Source of the DNA: Microdochium bolleyi
Taxonomy: Eukaryota; Ascomycota; Sordariomycetes; Xylariales; Microdochiaceae
Reading direction: 5' to 3'
Length of the DNA: 64,000 nt
Assembly (NCBI GenBank): GCA_001566295.1
Contig: KQ964258.1
Location: forward strand, 186,001-250,000
The translations under genes were made by a program, and so were the position numbers. Positions 1 through 10,900 of this stretch are shown in pieces (the stretch's first letter is position 1; each line of letters opens with the position of its first letter). The notes under the pieces are model-generated. The model saw nothing but the letters and a program-made list of their open reading frames with translations. It did no database searches and was not told the origin of the DNA.

Positions 1-1459
1 CACCAATGAAAGCGATGAGACGCCTGGCTTCTGCGCGGTGCTGGCCGTGTTCGTAGTGCGAGGCGTTGTGCAGCATCCGGCCGACGCCGAGCAGCTGATG
101 CACGATCTGGCTCCCAGCAATCTTGAAGAAGATGAGCGAGGCGTTTGTGAGCTCTTCGAGGAAGGTCTCGGCCACGTCCATGATCACCTCGCGGGCGGGG
201 GCTTTGCAGTAGAGCAGGGCCATGATGTTGACCAGTGTCTCTGTGCACAGAATTTGGACAGCCATGTACTTGCAGCGATTGCTCTGGCTGTCGTCGTCTT
301 GGTTGATGGTGAGATCATGAAGCATGTGGGGTTTGGCGGCTTTCAGGCGAAATAGACCATCGAGCAGGGTCGTTGGCGATGGTTTGTCGCAAAAGATTGC
401 CAGTGCTGTTCTTCTGTTCTTACATCCGTGCAGACTGAAGATGGCATACTCGAGCAGTCGGAACAGATCGGTAATGTAGTCCCAACCTGCTGTCCAGGCT
501 TGTGTCTCTGGTGACATCGTTGGGATGATACGCGGGTACAGCACCGAGACTTGGGACTCGGGAAGGCGGACAACATGGCCCAAGATACAAGCAGAATGTA
601 TCTCGAGTCGGTAGACGCACCAGAAGAGCCGCCTTCGTTCGTCAATGTCCGCCATGGTGATCTCGGCTGGCCACCGGCTCTCGTCGTGGAATCCGCACTG
701 AGCAATCAGGGCGTGGTATAAGCCCAGGTAACGATGGAGCTCTTCGTTATTGCCCCGCAAGAGAGAGTAAGCTGCCAGTAGCCCAAATGACCGCAGAAAG
801 TCGAGGTCGTGTTGTTGTTGAGGGACATGAGCTGGGATCTTGGACACGGCTTCAGCGAAGTACAGCTCGCTGTCGGGAAGAGGGTCGCCTTGGAGCAGGG
901 AGGCATCGAACACGGCCTGCAAAGAAGCAGACTGGGAGCTGACAGCGCAGAGAGACATGAGGAGGACGTATGAAGGAGTGTTGGATGCGGGTAGACCATC
1001 CGCCCATCGCGTGACAAGGTCCTCTTCTGGGAGGAACGGAAAGCTGTGAGGGTGGAGTCAACAGCGTGAAAGAGCAGTATAGCAGAACAAAGAAGCACGT
1101 ATGTGGACATACTAGCATTGATACATGGTGTCCACGTAGATGTCAAGGAGCCGCCTGACTATCAGAGGAGCGGTGAAGTCAGGTTTGCCGTGGGTCGCCG
1201 GTCTGCTGCTGCTGCTCTCGCCCACAGACGGCTCTGAGACAGGGGACATTACCACGGGCCGAGTGGCCGGCTTCCTGCCGCGGCGCTTGACGGGCCGAGT
1301 AAGAGTGCAGGCTGCCCCATAGTCCCTGCATGTCGAACACGGAGCATCATGGGGCTGATCTGGGTCACGGCGGCATCTCAAACCCCGGCCATGGCAGAAG
1401 TCGCAGGCGCTCGAGGCGCGTTGTCGCATTGTCGACGGATTTGCGGACTGAGCAGGCAT
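1..1459 (-). CDS. Zn2Cys6 fungal transcription factor, 3' end outside window
   Basis: This is a nuclear DNA-binding regulator of the Gal4-like class. The first exon encodes a binuclear zinc cluster with cysteines at about residues 19, 22, 29, 41, 44 and 51 (spacing CX2CX6CX11CX2CX6C), followed by a basic KRRGRKP stretch. A 69-bp intron (1044-1112, donor GTATGT, acceptor CACAG) joins exon 1 to a long exon that stays open to the window edge. That exon encodes the fungal middle homology region, including RRRLFWCVYRLEIHSACILG, the family's usual R-R-R-L-[WF]-W landmark. The start at 1459 gives a short leader before the zinc cluster; an in-frame ATG at 1429 is equally plausible, and the frame is open further upstream to 1675. 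The C-terminus lies outside the window. The target genes cannot be read from the sequence. Confidence 0.88.
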
Positions 1460-1613
1460 CGGCCGGATCGATGACGTTTCGACAGGCAAGAGCGTACTGT
1501 ATGCTGAGCTGATGAATCGATAAGCGGTTATCGAGTGAAAAGCACCGGCGTGTATTCCCAGTGGAAGAGATGGGGGAGGGAGGAAACAGAATGTCGAAGA
1601 CGACGACGTTGAA

Positions 1614-1659
1614 CAGCTGCTAATTGTGTTATCGGCAGCCCAATTAGCAGCTGCTAATT
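1614..1659. promoter_or_regulatory. Nested palindromes upstream of the Zn2Cys6 gene
   Basis: A 13-bp inverted repeat (1614-1626 and 1641-1653, CAGCTGCTAATTG and its complement) overlaps a perfect 18-bp palindrome, AATTAGCAGCTGCTAATT, at 1642-1659. A further AGCTGCTAAT lies at 2172-2181. The block sits about 150-200 bp upstream of the likely start of the Zn2Cys6 regulator. The symmetry is seen directly; a role as an operator, perhaps for a dimeric regulator, is inference. Confidence 0.4.
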
Positions 1660-4198
1660 CTCTCCCCACACCCACACGAACCAGTCCGGCAGGGACGACC
1701 GGCTGGTGCGGGGGTGCAGCGGATGAGTCAGCAGGCTTCCTGATCGGGACAAACCAAAGCTGGAGACTTGCATAAGATATTGCGGGCTCGTCCGTGTGCG
1801 AGTTGTCACTAGAGAAAAAGGCTTCTTGTCAAGATTCCTTTGATCACTTATTGATGTTCCTGTGCACTCTTTTGTCCACGAGTATTCCTCTTAATCATGG
1901 CTCTGACGGGCATATATCGTAGTTCAAACTTCAGCATAGGATGACGATGACGCAAGTCAAGTGACAGGTTCAAGGCAACCTGTCAGACGCCATTATCTGG
2001 TTTGCGCGCCATCTCAAATAGCCAGCTTGGAAACAAGAAATGTTACGGCTGCTACATATAGCATTCAGCCTTGGAGATGAATCCATATCTACAGCTCCTA
2101 AATCTGGCTACATCCTCCGGCTGTAAATACGGAACCGCACATCCTACCTGCAAACTCTATTTGTTGATTGGAGCTGCTAATCTTGGCTGCAAAGTACAGC
2201 TTTCAGTACTGAGCTGGTGTTCTGATGTAAAATCTGAGATATCACTGTAATCACTCCACCGCTCGAAATTGAAGTTGAACGTGGACACCAAAAATCACCC
2301 GGGTTGTGTATCTGTGATGTGTACGATGTGTTGAGCGGCCCGGAGTCAGCCGCCTGTGGATCGGGATCCTGACAGCTGTCCGAGGAGATCATGCCATAAA
2401 CAACCGGAGGGCTTAGCGAGCAGAACAAGGCTAGAAGTACGAAGTAAACTGCAAGACATTAGTTGCATAGAAACGCTCAAGGTGCCAATTTCTAGGTCCC
2501 ATTCACTAGGCTGGACCCCACGAAAATTACCCAGCACTACGGCTGCATTTATCAGTCTGCTGGTCAAGCGTAAATGGATGGGGTACTCTTCAGGCTGCCG
2601 TACTCACCCGCGTCAGTGCTGCAGTCCATATTCATGCGTGGCGTTTGGATGTGATTGGCGTTTCCCACTTCTCATCAGGACCTTTATGAAGAACATGGCA
2701 AGACAAAGTGTCGACTGTATATGAGGCACACCACCAACACCGCACCACGTGTGTGTTGACGCATCGGTTATCCGCTCACCTGATGGGGCCGTGTCCCCCA
2801 GCTTTGGATAGAGATTACCCTGACCCCGGACCCAACAGCAGTGACACATCTACAACAATCTCACAGCGTGTAGTGCGCAGCGCTGACTTCTTCCTCGACG
2901 AAGCCGGCGGTGCAGTCGTATGGGCCGCCTCGAGGAATTGCTGAGGTGCCTATGTTGTGCCGCCAGGTCCGCCTAATGCTCACATCAGTGGTCTACTGCG
3001 TTCCGAGTATTGGAAAGCCGTTTCAATCATTGCAGTGCGCAGCAGAGCTTCAACCCAAAACTTCAGGGCCCACCGCTGGAAGGTCTCCTAGGTCAAGCAC
3101 GCTAGCGTACTGATACAGTATTCGTGTTCTTGTAGATTTGGTTCTGGAAACAACCAGCGTGCCAGGGCGACCCGCTCTCGGCAGCCCAGTCCCGCGGGTC
3201 GGTTCTGGAGGAGCAATCTAGTCGTGACGTGCACCAGGGTTTCAGGCTGTGGAATCACAGGAAGTAGCTTCGGGCCTTTGGAAGAGAAAGAAAGCAACGT
3301 GGCCCACTAGCACCTGTTGTCCTCGTCGTGCCCTACAACAACACAGCCTCTGGCCCGAGGGTGCCGACGTTGGGTTCGCTTGCCTTGTTTGCCTCCTCCT
3401 TGCTTTCATGGCGAGATTGGATGATATCAGAAGACTGTGAACCGTCGGAAGTCCAGGCACGGCTTGAGGGAATACCGTAGCCCATGTTCGAATTACGTCA
3501 GACAGGGTGAGATTGTTTTCCTGGTTCCTGGGAAAAGCGGGGTGCTCAATGCGGACATTCGAGGTTGCCCAATGAGCACAAGTCGTTGTCCTAATTGGGA
3601 AAACTCGCCGTCCCGAGCGGCTGGGAGTTGGCCGGGTGCGAGGGACGGCCAGGTGACGTGCATCCATGTCGGCACTCCACGCAGTACAATATGGACCCTT
3701 TTGTACAAAGCAATATGTAGGGTACCTAGCCTCGATCAGTAGGGCAAGCGCATCCCGTCGAGAATCTGGTCGTGGTGGAAAAGCTTCGGCACTACTGGAT
3801 CCCTGTCCTCGGCCGACATTCCTGGCCTGGAGGGCATAATTTGCGTTGTTTCGACCAGGATGCTGAGTCGCTCGGATGGGGAACAGCGAGGCCGTTTGAT
3901 TCAGAGCCCCACAGGGTCGAGGGTCGATCACTGCCGCGAAGACATGAGCCCGGAGGAGATGTTTCCGGAGTTCTTGCAGAAGTCGTTGGGGATAGACGAG
4001 GCCAGGAACAACTAGGTGGCTGAATCGTGTCGACCAAGGCCTGGAGGGGTCCCACCTCAGCGAGGTACTGTCATTCGCGGACCACTTCCATCTGACGTCG
4101 GTTGATGATCGCCGGGCGTAACTGTGCTGGACCCCTACCACGTGCTGCCTTGCATGGCCTCCCGGCAGTTCCTACAGATGGTCAGGATGCCGTACGGG
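1660..4198. other. Intergenic region, no supported gene
   Basis: About 2.5 kb between the start of the zinc-cluster regulator and the promoter of the GMC oxidoreductase. Both neighbours point away from it, so it is a divergent upstream region. Open frames occur (for example 3242-4141 on the minus strand, 299 codons), but their translations show no family motif and no plausible splice partners. I see no RNA gene or transposon ends. Confidence 0.5.
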
Positions 4199-4205
4199 TA
4201 TAAAG
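4199..4205 (+). promoter_or_regulatory. TATA box of the GMC oxidoreductase gene
   Basis: TATAAAG lies 108 bp upstream of the ATG at 4313, leaving room for a 5' leader of about 70-80 bases. It is the clearest TATA element in the window and suits a strongly regulated secreted enzyme. The assignment is by position and consensus only. Confidence 0.55.
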
Positions 4206-4312
4206 ACAAGTCGATCCCGACGCCCGTCGATGCCGAGATTTTGACGTTGCTCCTTGACTGTGCCTGAGATTCGCAAACCACACAACACTCCAGATCCCAA
4301 CTGATAGACACA

Positions 4313-5989
4313 ATGAGATTCGCTACAACAACCATCAGCGCCGCGTTGCTGCTGGCCCTTGGCGGCTCCGTGACGGCCCAGGTCGAGCAGGCCGCCTACG
4401 ACTACATCGTCGCCGGCGCGGGCACGGCCGGCATCGTCGCTGCCGAGCAGCTCGCCCGCTCCGGCCGCAAGGTTTTGCTCCTCGAGCGCGGCGGTCCCTC
4501 GCTCTACAAGACGGGCAACACAGCGCAGGCCACAAAGTGGAACAGCACGGTGACGCCCTACGACGTGCCGGCACTCGTGGACTCGGTCATCCAGAGCCCC
4601 AACTCAGGCTGGTGCGACGACCTGTCTGTCCGCGCCGGCTGCCTACTGGGCGGCACCTCGGTCAACAACGGCCTCATGTTCGTGCGCCCGCGCGCCGCGG
4701 ATTTCGGTGCAAGCTGGCCCACGTCGTGGCAGTGGAAGCCAGACAACGGCATCGCCCAGGCGGCAGCGGACCTGTACGAGAAGGTCCCCGGCACCATCCT
4801 CGCATCTGCCGACGGCAAGCGCTACAACGACGAGGCCTTCGACGTCACCTCGCGCTTCCTCTCTGCCAACGGCTGGAGCGAGGTCGACGCCCTCAAGGAC
4901 GTCGAGGCCAAAGAGCTCGCGTACACGCACCCGGTCTGGTCCATCGACGCCAACGGCCTGCGCGACAGCCCCGCGAGGAGGCATCTTGATGCCGCCCTCG
5001 CACAGCCGGGCTTCACCCTCGAGCTTAACACCAAGGTCCTACGCGCCGTCCGCAGTACGTCCGGCAGCCGCGTCGAGGGCGTCGAGGTCCAGCGCGGCGA
5101 CGGCACCCGGGCGGTCATCCCGCTGTCCGAGACGGGCGCCCTGCTCCTCGCAGCCGGCACGCACTCGACGCCGCGCGTGCTCTTCAACTCGGGCATCGGC
5201 CCGGAGTCCCAGCTCGAGACCGTGAGCAAGGGCAGCACCAATATCACCCTCCCGCCGCGCGAGCAGTGGCTCACCTCGCTCCCCGTCGGCCAGAACCTCA
5301 AGGACCACGCCGTCGCCACCATCACCCTGACCACGCGGCCCGACGTGGCCCTGCCCGCGCTGCCCGCTACCGCCGTGACGCAGCCGGACCAGGCGACGGT
5401 CGACCTGTTCGCCAAGGGCAGCGGCTTGCTCACTCAGGCCAGCCAGCGCCTCAACTTCTGGACCAGCGTCAACACCACGTCCCAGCAGACATACTCCCTG
5501 CAGGGCACTGTCCGCGCCACCCTCGACAACACAATCTCCATCAAGCTGTACCTCACCCACGGCACCACCTCGACCGGCACCGTCGAGATCACCCCCGACG
5601 GCAAGACCAACATGACCACGTCCCCCTTGCTCCAGACCTCCGGCGACATCGAGGCGCTCACCGCCGGCGTCGACATGATGCTCAAGTACGCCCGCCTGCC
5701 CGGCTCGATCCTCACGGTTCCCGCCAATGTGACCGCCGAGTCGCTCGCCGCCCGCGGGAAAGTCGCCAGCGGCTCGCACCACGTCGGCACCGCGCGGATG
5801 GGCGCCGCGGACGACGGCGCCAGCGTGGTCGACGAGGACGCCAAGGTCTGGGGCGTGGACAACCTGTTCGTGGTCGACGGGAGCATCCACCCGGACGTGC
5901 CCACGGGCAACACGCAGGCGCCCATCATGATCGTTGCCAACTACGCCGCGCGGAGGATCCTCGCGCTGAGCAAGGCTGCCGAGGCGTAG
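4313..5989 (+). CDS. Secreted GMC oxidoreductase, cellobiose-dehydrogenase-like flavin domain
   Basis: This single-exon gene encodes 558 residues. A signal peptide (about residues 1-22) precedes an FAD-binding Rossmann motif, GAGTAG at 35-40, and LLLERGGPS. The GCLLGGTSVNNG segment is the GMC signature region. The C-terminal part carries GSHHVGTARM and TGNTQAP; by alignment from memory, H489 and N533 match the catalytic His-Asn pair of cellobiose dehydrogenase flavodomains. There is no N-terminal haem (cytochrome) domain and no cellulose-binding module, so the protein is a free-standing secreted flavoenzyme (CAZy AA3-like). It probably oxidises a sugar or related alcohol and passes electrons to oxygen, a quinone or an LPMO partner. 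The exact substrate cannot be read. A TATA box lies upstream at 4199. Confidence is high for family and secretion, moderate for CDH-like chemistry. Confidence 0.92.
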   Translation: MRFATTTISAALLLALGGSVTAQVEQAAYDYIVAGAGTAGIVAAEQLARSGRKVLLLERGGPSLYKTGNTAQATKWNSTVTPYDVPALVDSVIQSPNSGWCDDLSVRAGCLLGGTSVNNGLMFVRPRAADFGASWPTSWQWKPDNGIAQAAADLYEKVPGTILASADGKRYNDEAFDVTSRFLSANGWSEVDALKDVEAKELAYTHPVWSIDANGLRDSPARRHLDAALAQPGFTLELNTKVLRAVRSTSGSRVEGVEVQRGDGTRAVIPLSETGALLLAAGTHSTPRVLFNSGIGPESQLETVSKGSTNITLPPREQWLTSLPVGQNLKDHAVATITLTTRPDVALPALPATAVTQPDQATVDLFAKGSGLLTQASQRLNFWTSVNTTSQQTYSLQGTVRATLDNTISIKLYLTHGTTSTGTVEITPDGKTNMTTSPLLQTSGDIEALTAGVDMMLKYARLPGSILTVPANVTAESLAARGKVASGSHHVGTARMGAADDGASVVDEDAKVWGVDNLFVVDGSIHPDVPTGNTQAPIMIVANYAARRILALSKAAEA

Positions 5990-6389
5990 AATGTACTTGA
6001 GATCAAGTTGAATAGACCCATTGTTAAATTGACATGAGTCGGTCCTTCTCTATTGTGCCTCGTTGACGTGAATGGCGCAACTTACATGGATGATGGCGCT
6101 TGAGCCCGTCGCATGTTCCCCAGGCCACAATCCCGGGCGGCCCAGTGCATGTTGGTTCTTCAAAATTGGCCTTTGCCGCCCACCTCTGATATCACCAATG
6201 ATGAGCAAGTGTCGATGTGCCTGCCGCCGGAGACTGGCCACCCTCAACAACCTCGACTGCTCGTCCCGCCAACACGCTTCGCACAGAAAATACCCTCAGT
6301 GTGGCATCCGCTCGTCGCAGACCTTACCGGCCGCAGCGTCGGCTCTCGGTGTATCTACCACTGCATCTGCCGTTGTATTATCTGCCGCC
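5990..6389. other. Intergenic region, nothing recognised
   Basis: This holds the 3' flank of the GMC gene and the upstream part of the kinase remnant. The kinase frame is open upstream to an ATG at 6072, but that extension shows no conserved motif. No RNA gene or repeat was seen. Confidence 0.5.
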
Positions 6390-7754
6390 ATGGCCTCATC
6401 ATTATTGGGCTGGCTTCCTCGACTCGGCCGCTCCTGGGAGCCTCTCGATTTCGCTCATGCAAGCTGCTCTGAGCGAGTCCCACTGGACCACAAGATCGAT
6501 GAGGATTGTCTCTCTGGCTACTTCGCCTCCGGTTACCACCCTGTCCGGCTGGTCGAGGTCCTCAGAGACCAGTATCAGATCGTCGGAAAGCTCGGCTTTG
6601 GCGCTACCTCGACGATATGGCTTGTGTGTCATCTCTGGTATGTACTTGTTGTGTCTACTCGTAGTCGAGACGCAGGCAACAGGAAATGCATGTCGGATTC
6701 CTAGCTAATGAAAAACAGCTGTTGGTGCCATGTTGCAATCAAGCTCTTCGTACACTCAAGGGCCATGGGTTCGCAACTGCACAACGAGGTGCAGATGTGC
6801 CGCCGTATGAGCCTCGCTAAGATTAACCACCCTGGCCGCTCCGCTGTCCGTGAGCTCCTGGACTCGTCCGATATCCCAGGACCAGACGGCAGATACCGCT
6901 GTCTCGTGCATAGGCCGCTGTAGGAGACCATAATTATATTCACGCGCCGCAACCCTGTGAGGAAACTGCATCGGTTGTAGTAGTATATACGCTCCGCTAG
7001 CTCTTCCTTATACTAGGCTTCCTATATATACAATACAAGATCGTACATACAGGTATAGCTCTTATGGTTAATCTAACGGCAAGACTCCCATTCGCTGACA
7101 CCAATGGGCCTATAGACATCAGAGCCGACAACATCTTGTTCGGCATTGAAGACGACGATCCCGTCTTTGAGGCCTCTGAGCAAGGCGAACTACAGAGCCC
7201 ATCGCCAAGAACGGAGCTAGACGGGGAGAAGGACGATATAGACCTGCAGAGAGCTTCCAGTTCCAAAGGACTACGGAGCTCCCGCCCTGCGATTTCGGCT
7301 CCGCGGTGCGGGCAGACCAGGATCAGACCGAGGACTGCCAGCGGCGTGTCTACCGAGCGTCAGAAGTCATCCTCGAGGCTCCGTGGGATCACAAGATTGA
7401 CATCTGGAACACGGGTTGCATGGTGAGTCCTTAAAGAAGTCTCAAATTGTTCAGCGGTTTTCCGACATACAATTGTCATGCTGATATTGACGTACTTGCC
7501 AGGTATGGGACATGTTTCAAGGCTTCCATCTATTCCCCGGTCATGACGCGGAGCACCAGACCTATCGCGGCCGGGCGCATCTCTCCGACCTGGTTGCTGT
7601 CCTCGGCAAACCGCCAGCCAGTCTTCTTTCTGTGAGGCGCCCAGACCACCAGATCCTTCTCCGAAGCCGGCAAGTCCATATCCCAACCCAGCCCAGTCTC
7701 TCTTGTGCCATGTGTCGCGCTCGTAATTCAATGCTTCTGACACTCTCTTCCTGG

Positions 7755-7804
<50 letters not shown>

Positions 7805-7994
7805 CCTCGCCCTCCTCCTCTCAGCAGGCGACTTCTCTGCAGGTATCAACGTCCCGGACTCCATCACGGTTCGTGACAGGGAGGACCGCTCACAAGGGTA
7901 GAGGAAGGAGTACTTCATAGCCATAATGGACCGCATGCTGCGATGGGATCCCATAGAGCGCAGCTCCGCCGCGGATCTCGCCCGGGACGGCTAG
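6390..7994 (+). pseudogene. SRPK-like serine/threonine kinase, degenerate
   Basis: Fragments in the correct order match a fungal SR-protein-kinase-like gene. The start at 6390 is followed by YHPVRLVEVL and the glycine loop KLGFGATSTIWL. An intron (GTATGT donor, about 6639-6717) precedes VAIKLF with the ATP-binding lysine. Then come DIRADNILFG, ELQSPSPR, CDFGSAV, RASEVILEAPW and KIDIWNTGCM; a second intron (about 7422-7501) leads to VWDMFQGFHLF, with MDRMLRWDP near the 3' end. The gene is broken several ways: a stop near 6920, a TA-rich stretch (about 6930-7070) replacing the middle of the domain, loss of the catalytic-loop histidine, a frame change between ELPVPKDYGAPAL and DFG, more stops after 7880, and a 46-base C run. 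TA enrichment fits repeat-induced point mutation, though that is inference. No active kinase can be encoded. Confidence 0.8.
7756..7801 (+). repeat. Poly-C homopolymer, 46 bases
   Basis: An uninterrupted run of 46 C residues lies inside the kinase remnant and is followed by a further pyrimidine-rich stretch. The complementary G run could form a quadruplex. The exact length may be unreliable in any assembly. Confidence 0.95.
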
Positions 7995-10900
7995 ATCCCG
8001 ATGGAGGTCGGGGAGTGATTGTTTTGGAGCAGTGCCTTTGTCTAGGGTATGTTCTCTTCCTTACGAGCACGTGACGGGAAGACACGTATCCAATGTTATA
8101 TCAATAATCAGACCACCTGGAGCAACAATGTGCAAGCTTGAGGCTATTTTTTATTCTTCTTTTTCTTTTCTTTCTTTTTAGTGATTCCTTTTCAGTCAGT
8201 AAATCTACCACGTCCCTTTTTGCACGGGTCTAGTGATAGGGTGTGTTTTCGATTTCTTGCAGAAGAACTTGGCGTGCCGGTCTTCAATTCCTGGATGCCT
8301 TTTTCTCTTTGACTTTTAGGCCAAATCAATCTGTAGAAAACAAAACCTCTACGGCATACTCCAAGAAGTCCGCACCCAACGACCCTAATCAAACAGACAC
8401 CCTCGCCACCCCAAAGAAACCCAAACGCGGGGAAAAGGATCTCAGTCAAATATATCGTGACCGGGCATCCCTGATCTGGAATAGATTCCGTCAGACAGAT
8501 ACGCCAGAGCATTTGACCACACCCACCCGGCGGCTAACCATATCTTCCCCATCGATCTGTCAGTGTCCGGGTCCATAAAGTTTACATAGTCGTCGTTTTC
8601 GAGTACTCGAACAGGGGGGATATCCTTTTGCGAAGCAAGCTGCCACTTCGAGTGACAGCCGAACAAACTCGCATGCGAGCATAGTTGTGATCTCTAATAG
8701 TTCCACTGGAAGAGTAAGTTGACACACACACACACACACACACGGACGAGAGCAGAGAGACGGAACAAGACCTCTCCCCAACATGGACAGCTTCCTCCAG
8801 TATACATGACCCAAACCAGAAGCTGGTGTCCAAAGTGGCCTCCAGGCGTTCTTGGACGCTATCATATCGATGGCAACACACAGGAGAAAATCACGTCTTC
8901 GGCCTTCTCGATGATATAACAATAGTGCAAAATAATCATGTGAGTGAACCACAGGCGACGAAGTTCTGTGGCGCCAGTCGAGACGAGGCTATCTTTTCGG
9001 CATGACCATATCCACACCAGAGCTCTGATATCGTTTGCCCCACTCTTTCTCACGCGAGGAAGCCCCCGGAAGAGATATGAGCCCGCGTTGAGTGGTAAGT
9101 AATATTCTCGATAATTGAGTGACTAGCAAGCAGCCGGTAACTAGCTGGCTTGAAGTAACGATTGTCTTCACGGAAAACTCTCGCACCAATGGCCAGATTG
9201 AGACGTCGGCCATACCAGGTGCCTTGCCAGTTGGCTGATCCATGGGCCCTCTCGGCCATACGGAGATCGATGAGGAGGAGGATAGAGATCCATTCCGGAC
9301 GGGACTGTTCCGGGCTACTGCGGTCTAGAACGGCTATCAGGAATCTCCCCAACCGTGTCTAGGCCTTGGGAGGGATGTCAGGTAGCACAATATTCCGTGA
9401 GACATCGTGGGGGCAATCCGACGACCAGGACTTGGGTCCCTGTCGGGGTTGGGAAGTTGCGATATCGATGCGAACAGAACAAAATTTCCGCCACCCCCCG
9501 GCCCGTGAGTTGTGCCTATCCCAAAGCAGGCAGTGGGGCAACGGATTGTCTTCCGTCGGAATTCATGTCGAAATTGTGTCTAGCTGCCAACCCCTCCAAC
9601 GGTACCACTGCCTGTCGCGCTAGGGATGGAGGAGGCTGAAGATTTGGAGTCGAGATGTTTGGCAAGCAGGGGTCCGGATCAAAGATCGGCAATATCGACA
9701 ACATGAAGGTGTCGTGACTGGGGCCACGCCGTTGTTGTTGTCTCGCCTTTTCGAGCAGGAAGGGGGGGAATACTTGCCTGATTTAGTAGAGTGGCACGCT
9801 GGGATGTCTCAGAAGCAAAACGGCCGCGCAAAAACGGACATCCGAGTCCTGAACGGTGCAGCATGTCGAATGGACGACTGGTTACTTGGGAATAAGTCCG
9901 CGCACGAAGGCGCACGGCACGGAACACTTCCGCGCGCGCCTGGTGATGTGTTCAGGGCAGCTGTTGGCTGTGTCTGGTGCTTTGAGCAAGCCGCCTAATC
10001 CGACGTTTTACAGGTTGATACTCCGTATTGGTAGGTATCCTTGCCTTGCCTGGCCTAGCTCAACTCCGCGATCGGCCCCCTCACGAGTGCTTGGCATGCG
10101 CATGCCATTGGTATAGTCATTCAATGGTTGTCGGCAATTGGCAAATGTGGAGTGGCTAACAAGCCACATTCTGCCCTACATGGACAGGAGGTACGACGAC
10201 GGCTGGCCGGGGACCGGCCTTGAGGGTCTAGATCATGCAGGCGTGTCGATCACTGCACCAGAGAGCACCGGTCCCATGTCTGAACCACGAACAACCGACA
10301 TGATGACTTCTAAGGGGAAGACTAGGACTCGTCACCCTTGGATGAGACGTTGCAAGCAAATGTCTTACTGCTCTGCCGAGGTGTCGCGGAAGAGGTCCTT
10401 GTTGACAAGGCTACAAAGCTGGTGGGCAGCTTGGCCAGGCGTGCGGGATAGTCTCGATTCACATGGGCGGTAGGGCTAGCTGAGCGTGTCTTAGCTGTAA
10501 AATGAATGCTATGGTGGGCTCGAGAGATCCTGCAGAGATGGATGAACACCACGTTAACGAAGAGGCTGTTCCGTGGTCGAAAGGCCGGTACGGGCTTGTG
10601 TGCAGTCGGATGTGAGACACCTGGAAGCCGTGCCAAATCGACGAAAGATGTGAGGATCGACAGAGGATCACAACCCAGGTTGTCGGGTCCTACTTGGCAT
10701 CGGTGCCGTCGGTCAGTATCGACCCAGGCCGTGGCGTGAGGACCGAGAGGCAGTTGTTTCTTTCAGATCGCTGCAGGGGGGCTTGTTTCTGGCATGCCTT
10801 CGACGTGAAAGGTGGATGGACCGGATCATCATGCCCGAACGGTGAAGCTTGCGCGTAAGAATGGGGAATGGCCTGCATATGTGGGAGCTCGACTCGTTAA

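Noticed and set aside
3242..4141. 299-codon minus-strand open frame
   Set aside because: It lies in the upstream region of the GMC gene, has a composition of scattered Arg, Ser and Pro, no domain and no splice partners. Length alone in GC-rich DNA is weak evidence.
5039..5890. 283-codon minus-strand frame
   Set aside because: Antisense of the GMC oxidoreductase, with Gly, Ala, Val and Asp bias; a shadow of a GC-rich exon.
8560..9352. Overlapping minus-strand frames that might form a gene
   Set aside because: I tried to join them by splice signals but found no family match and no consistent donor-acceptor pairs; the AC repeat runs through one of them.
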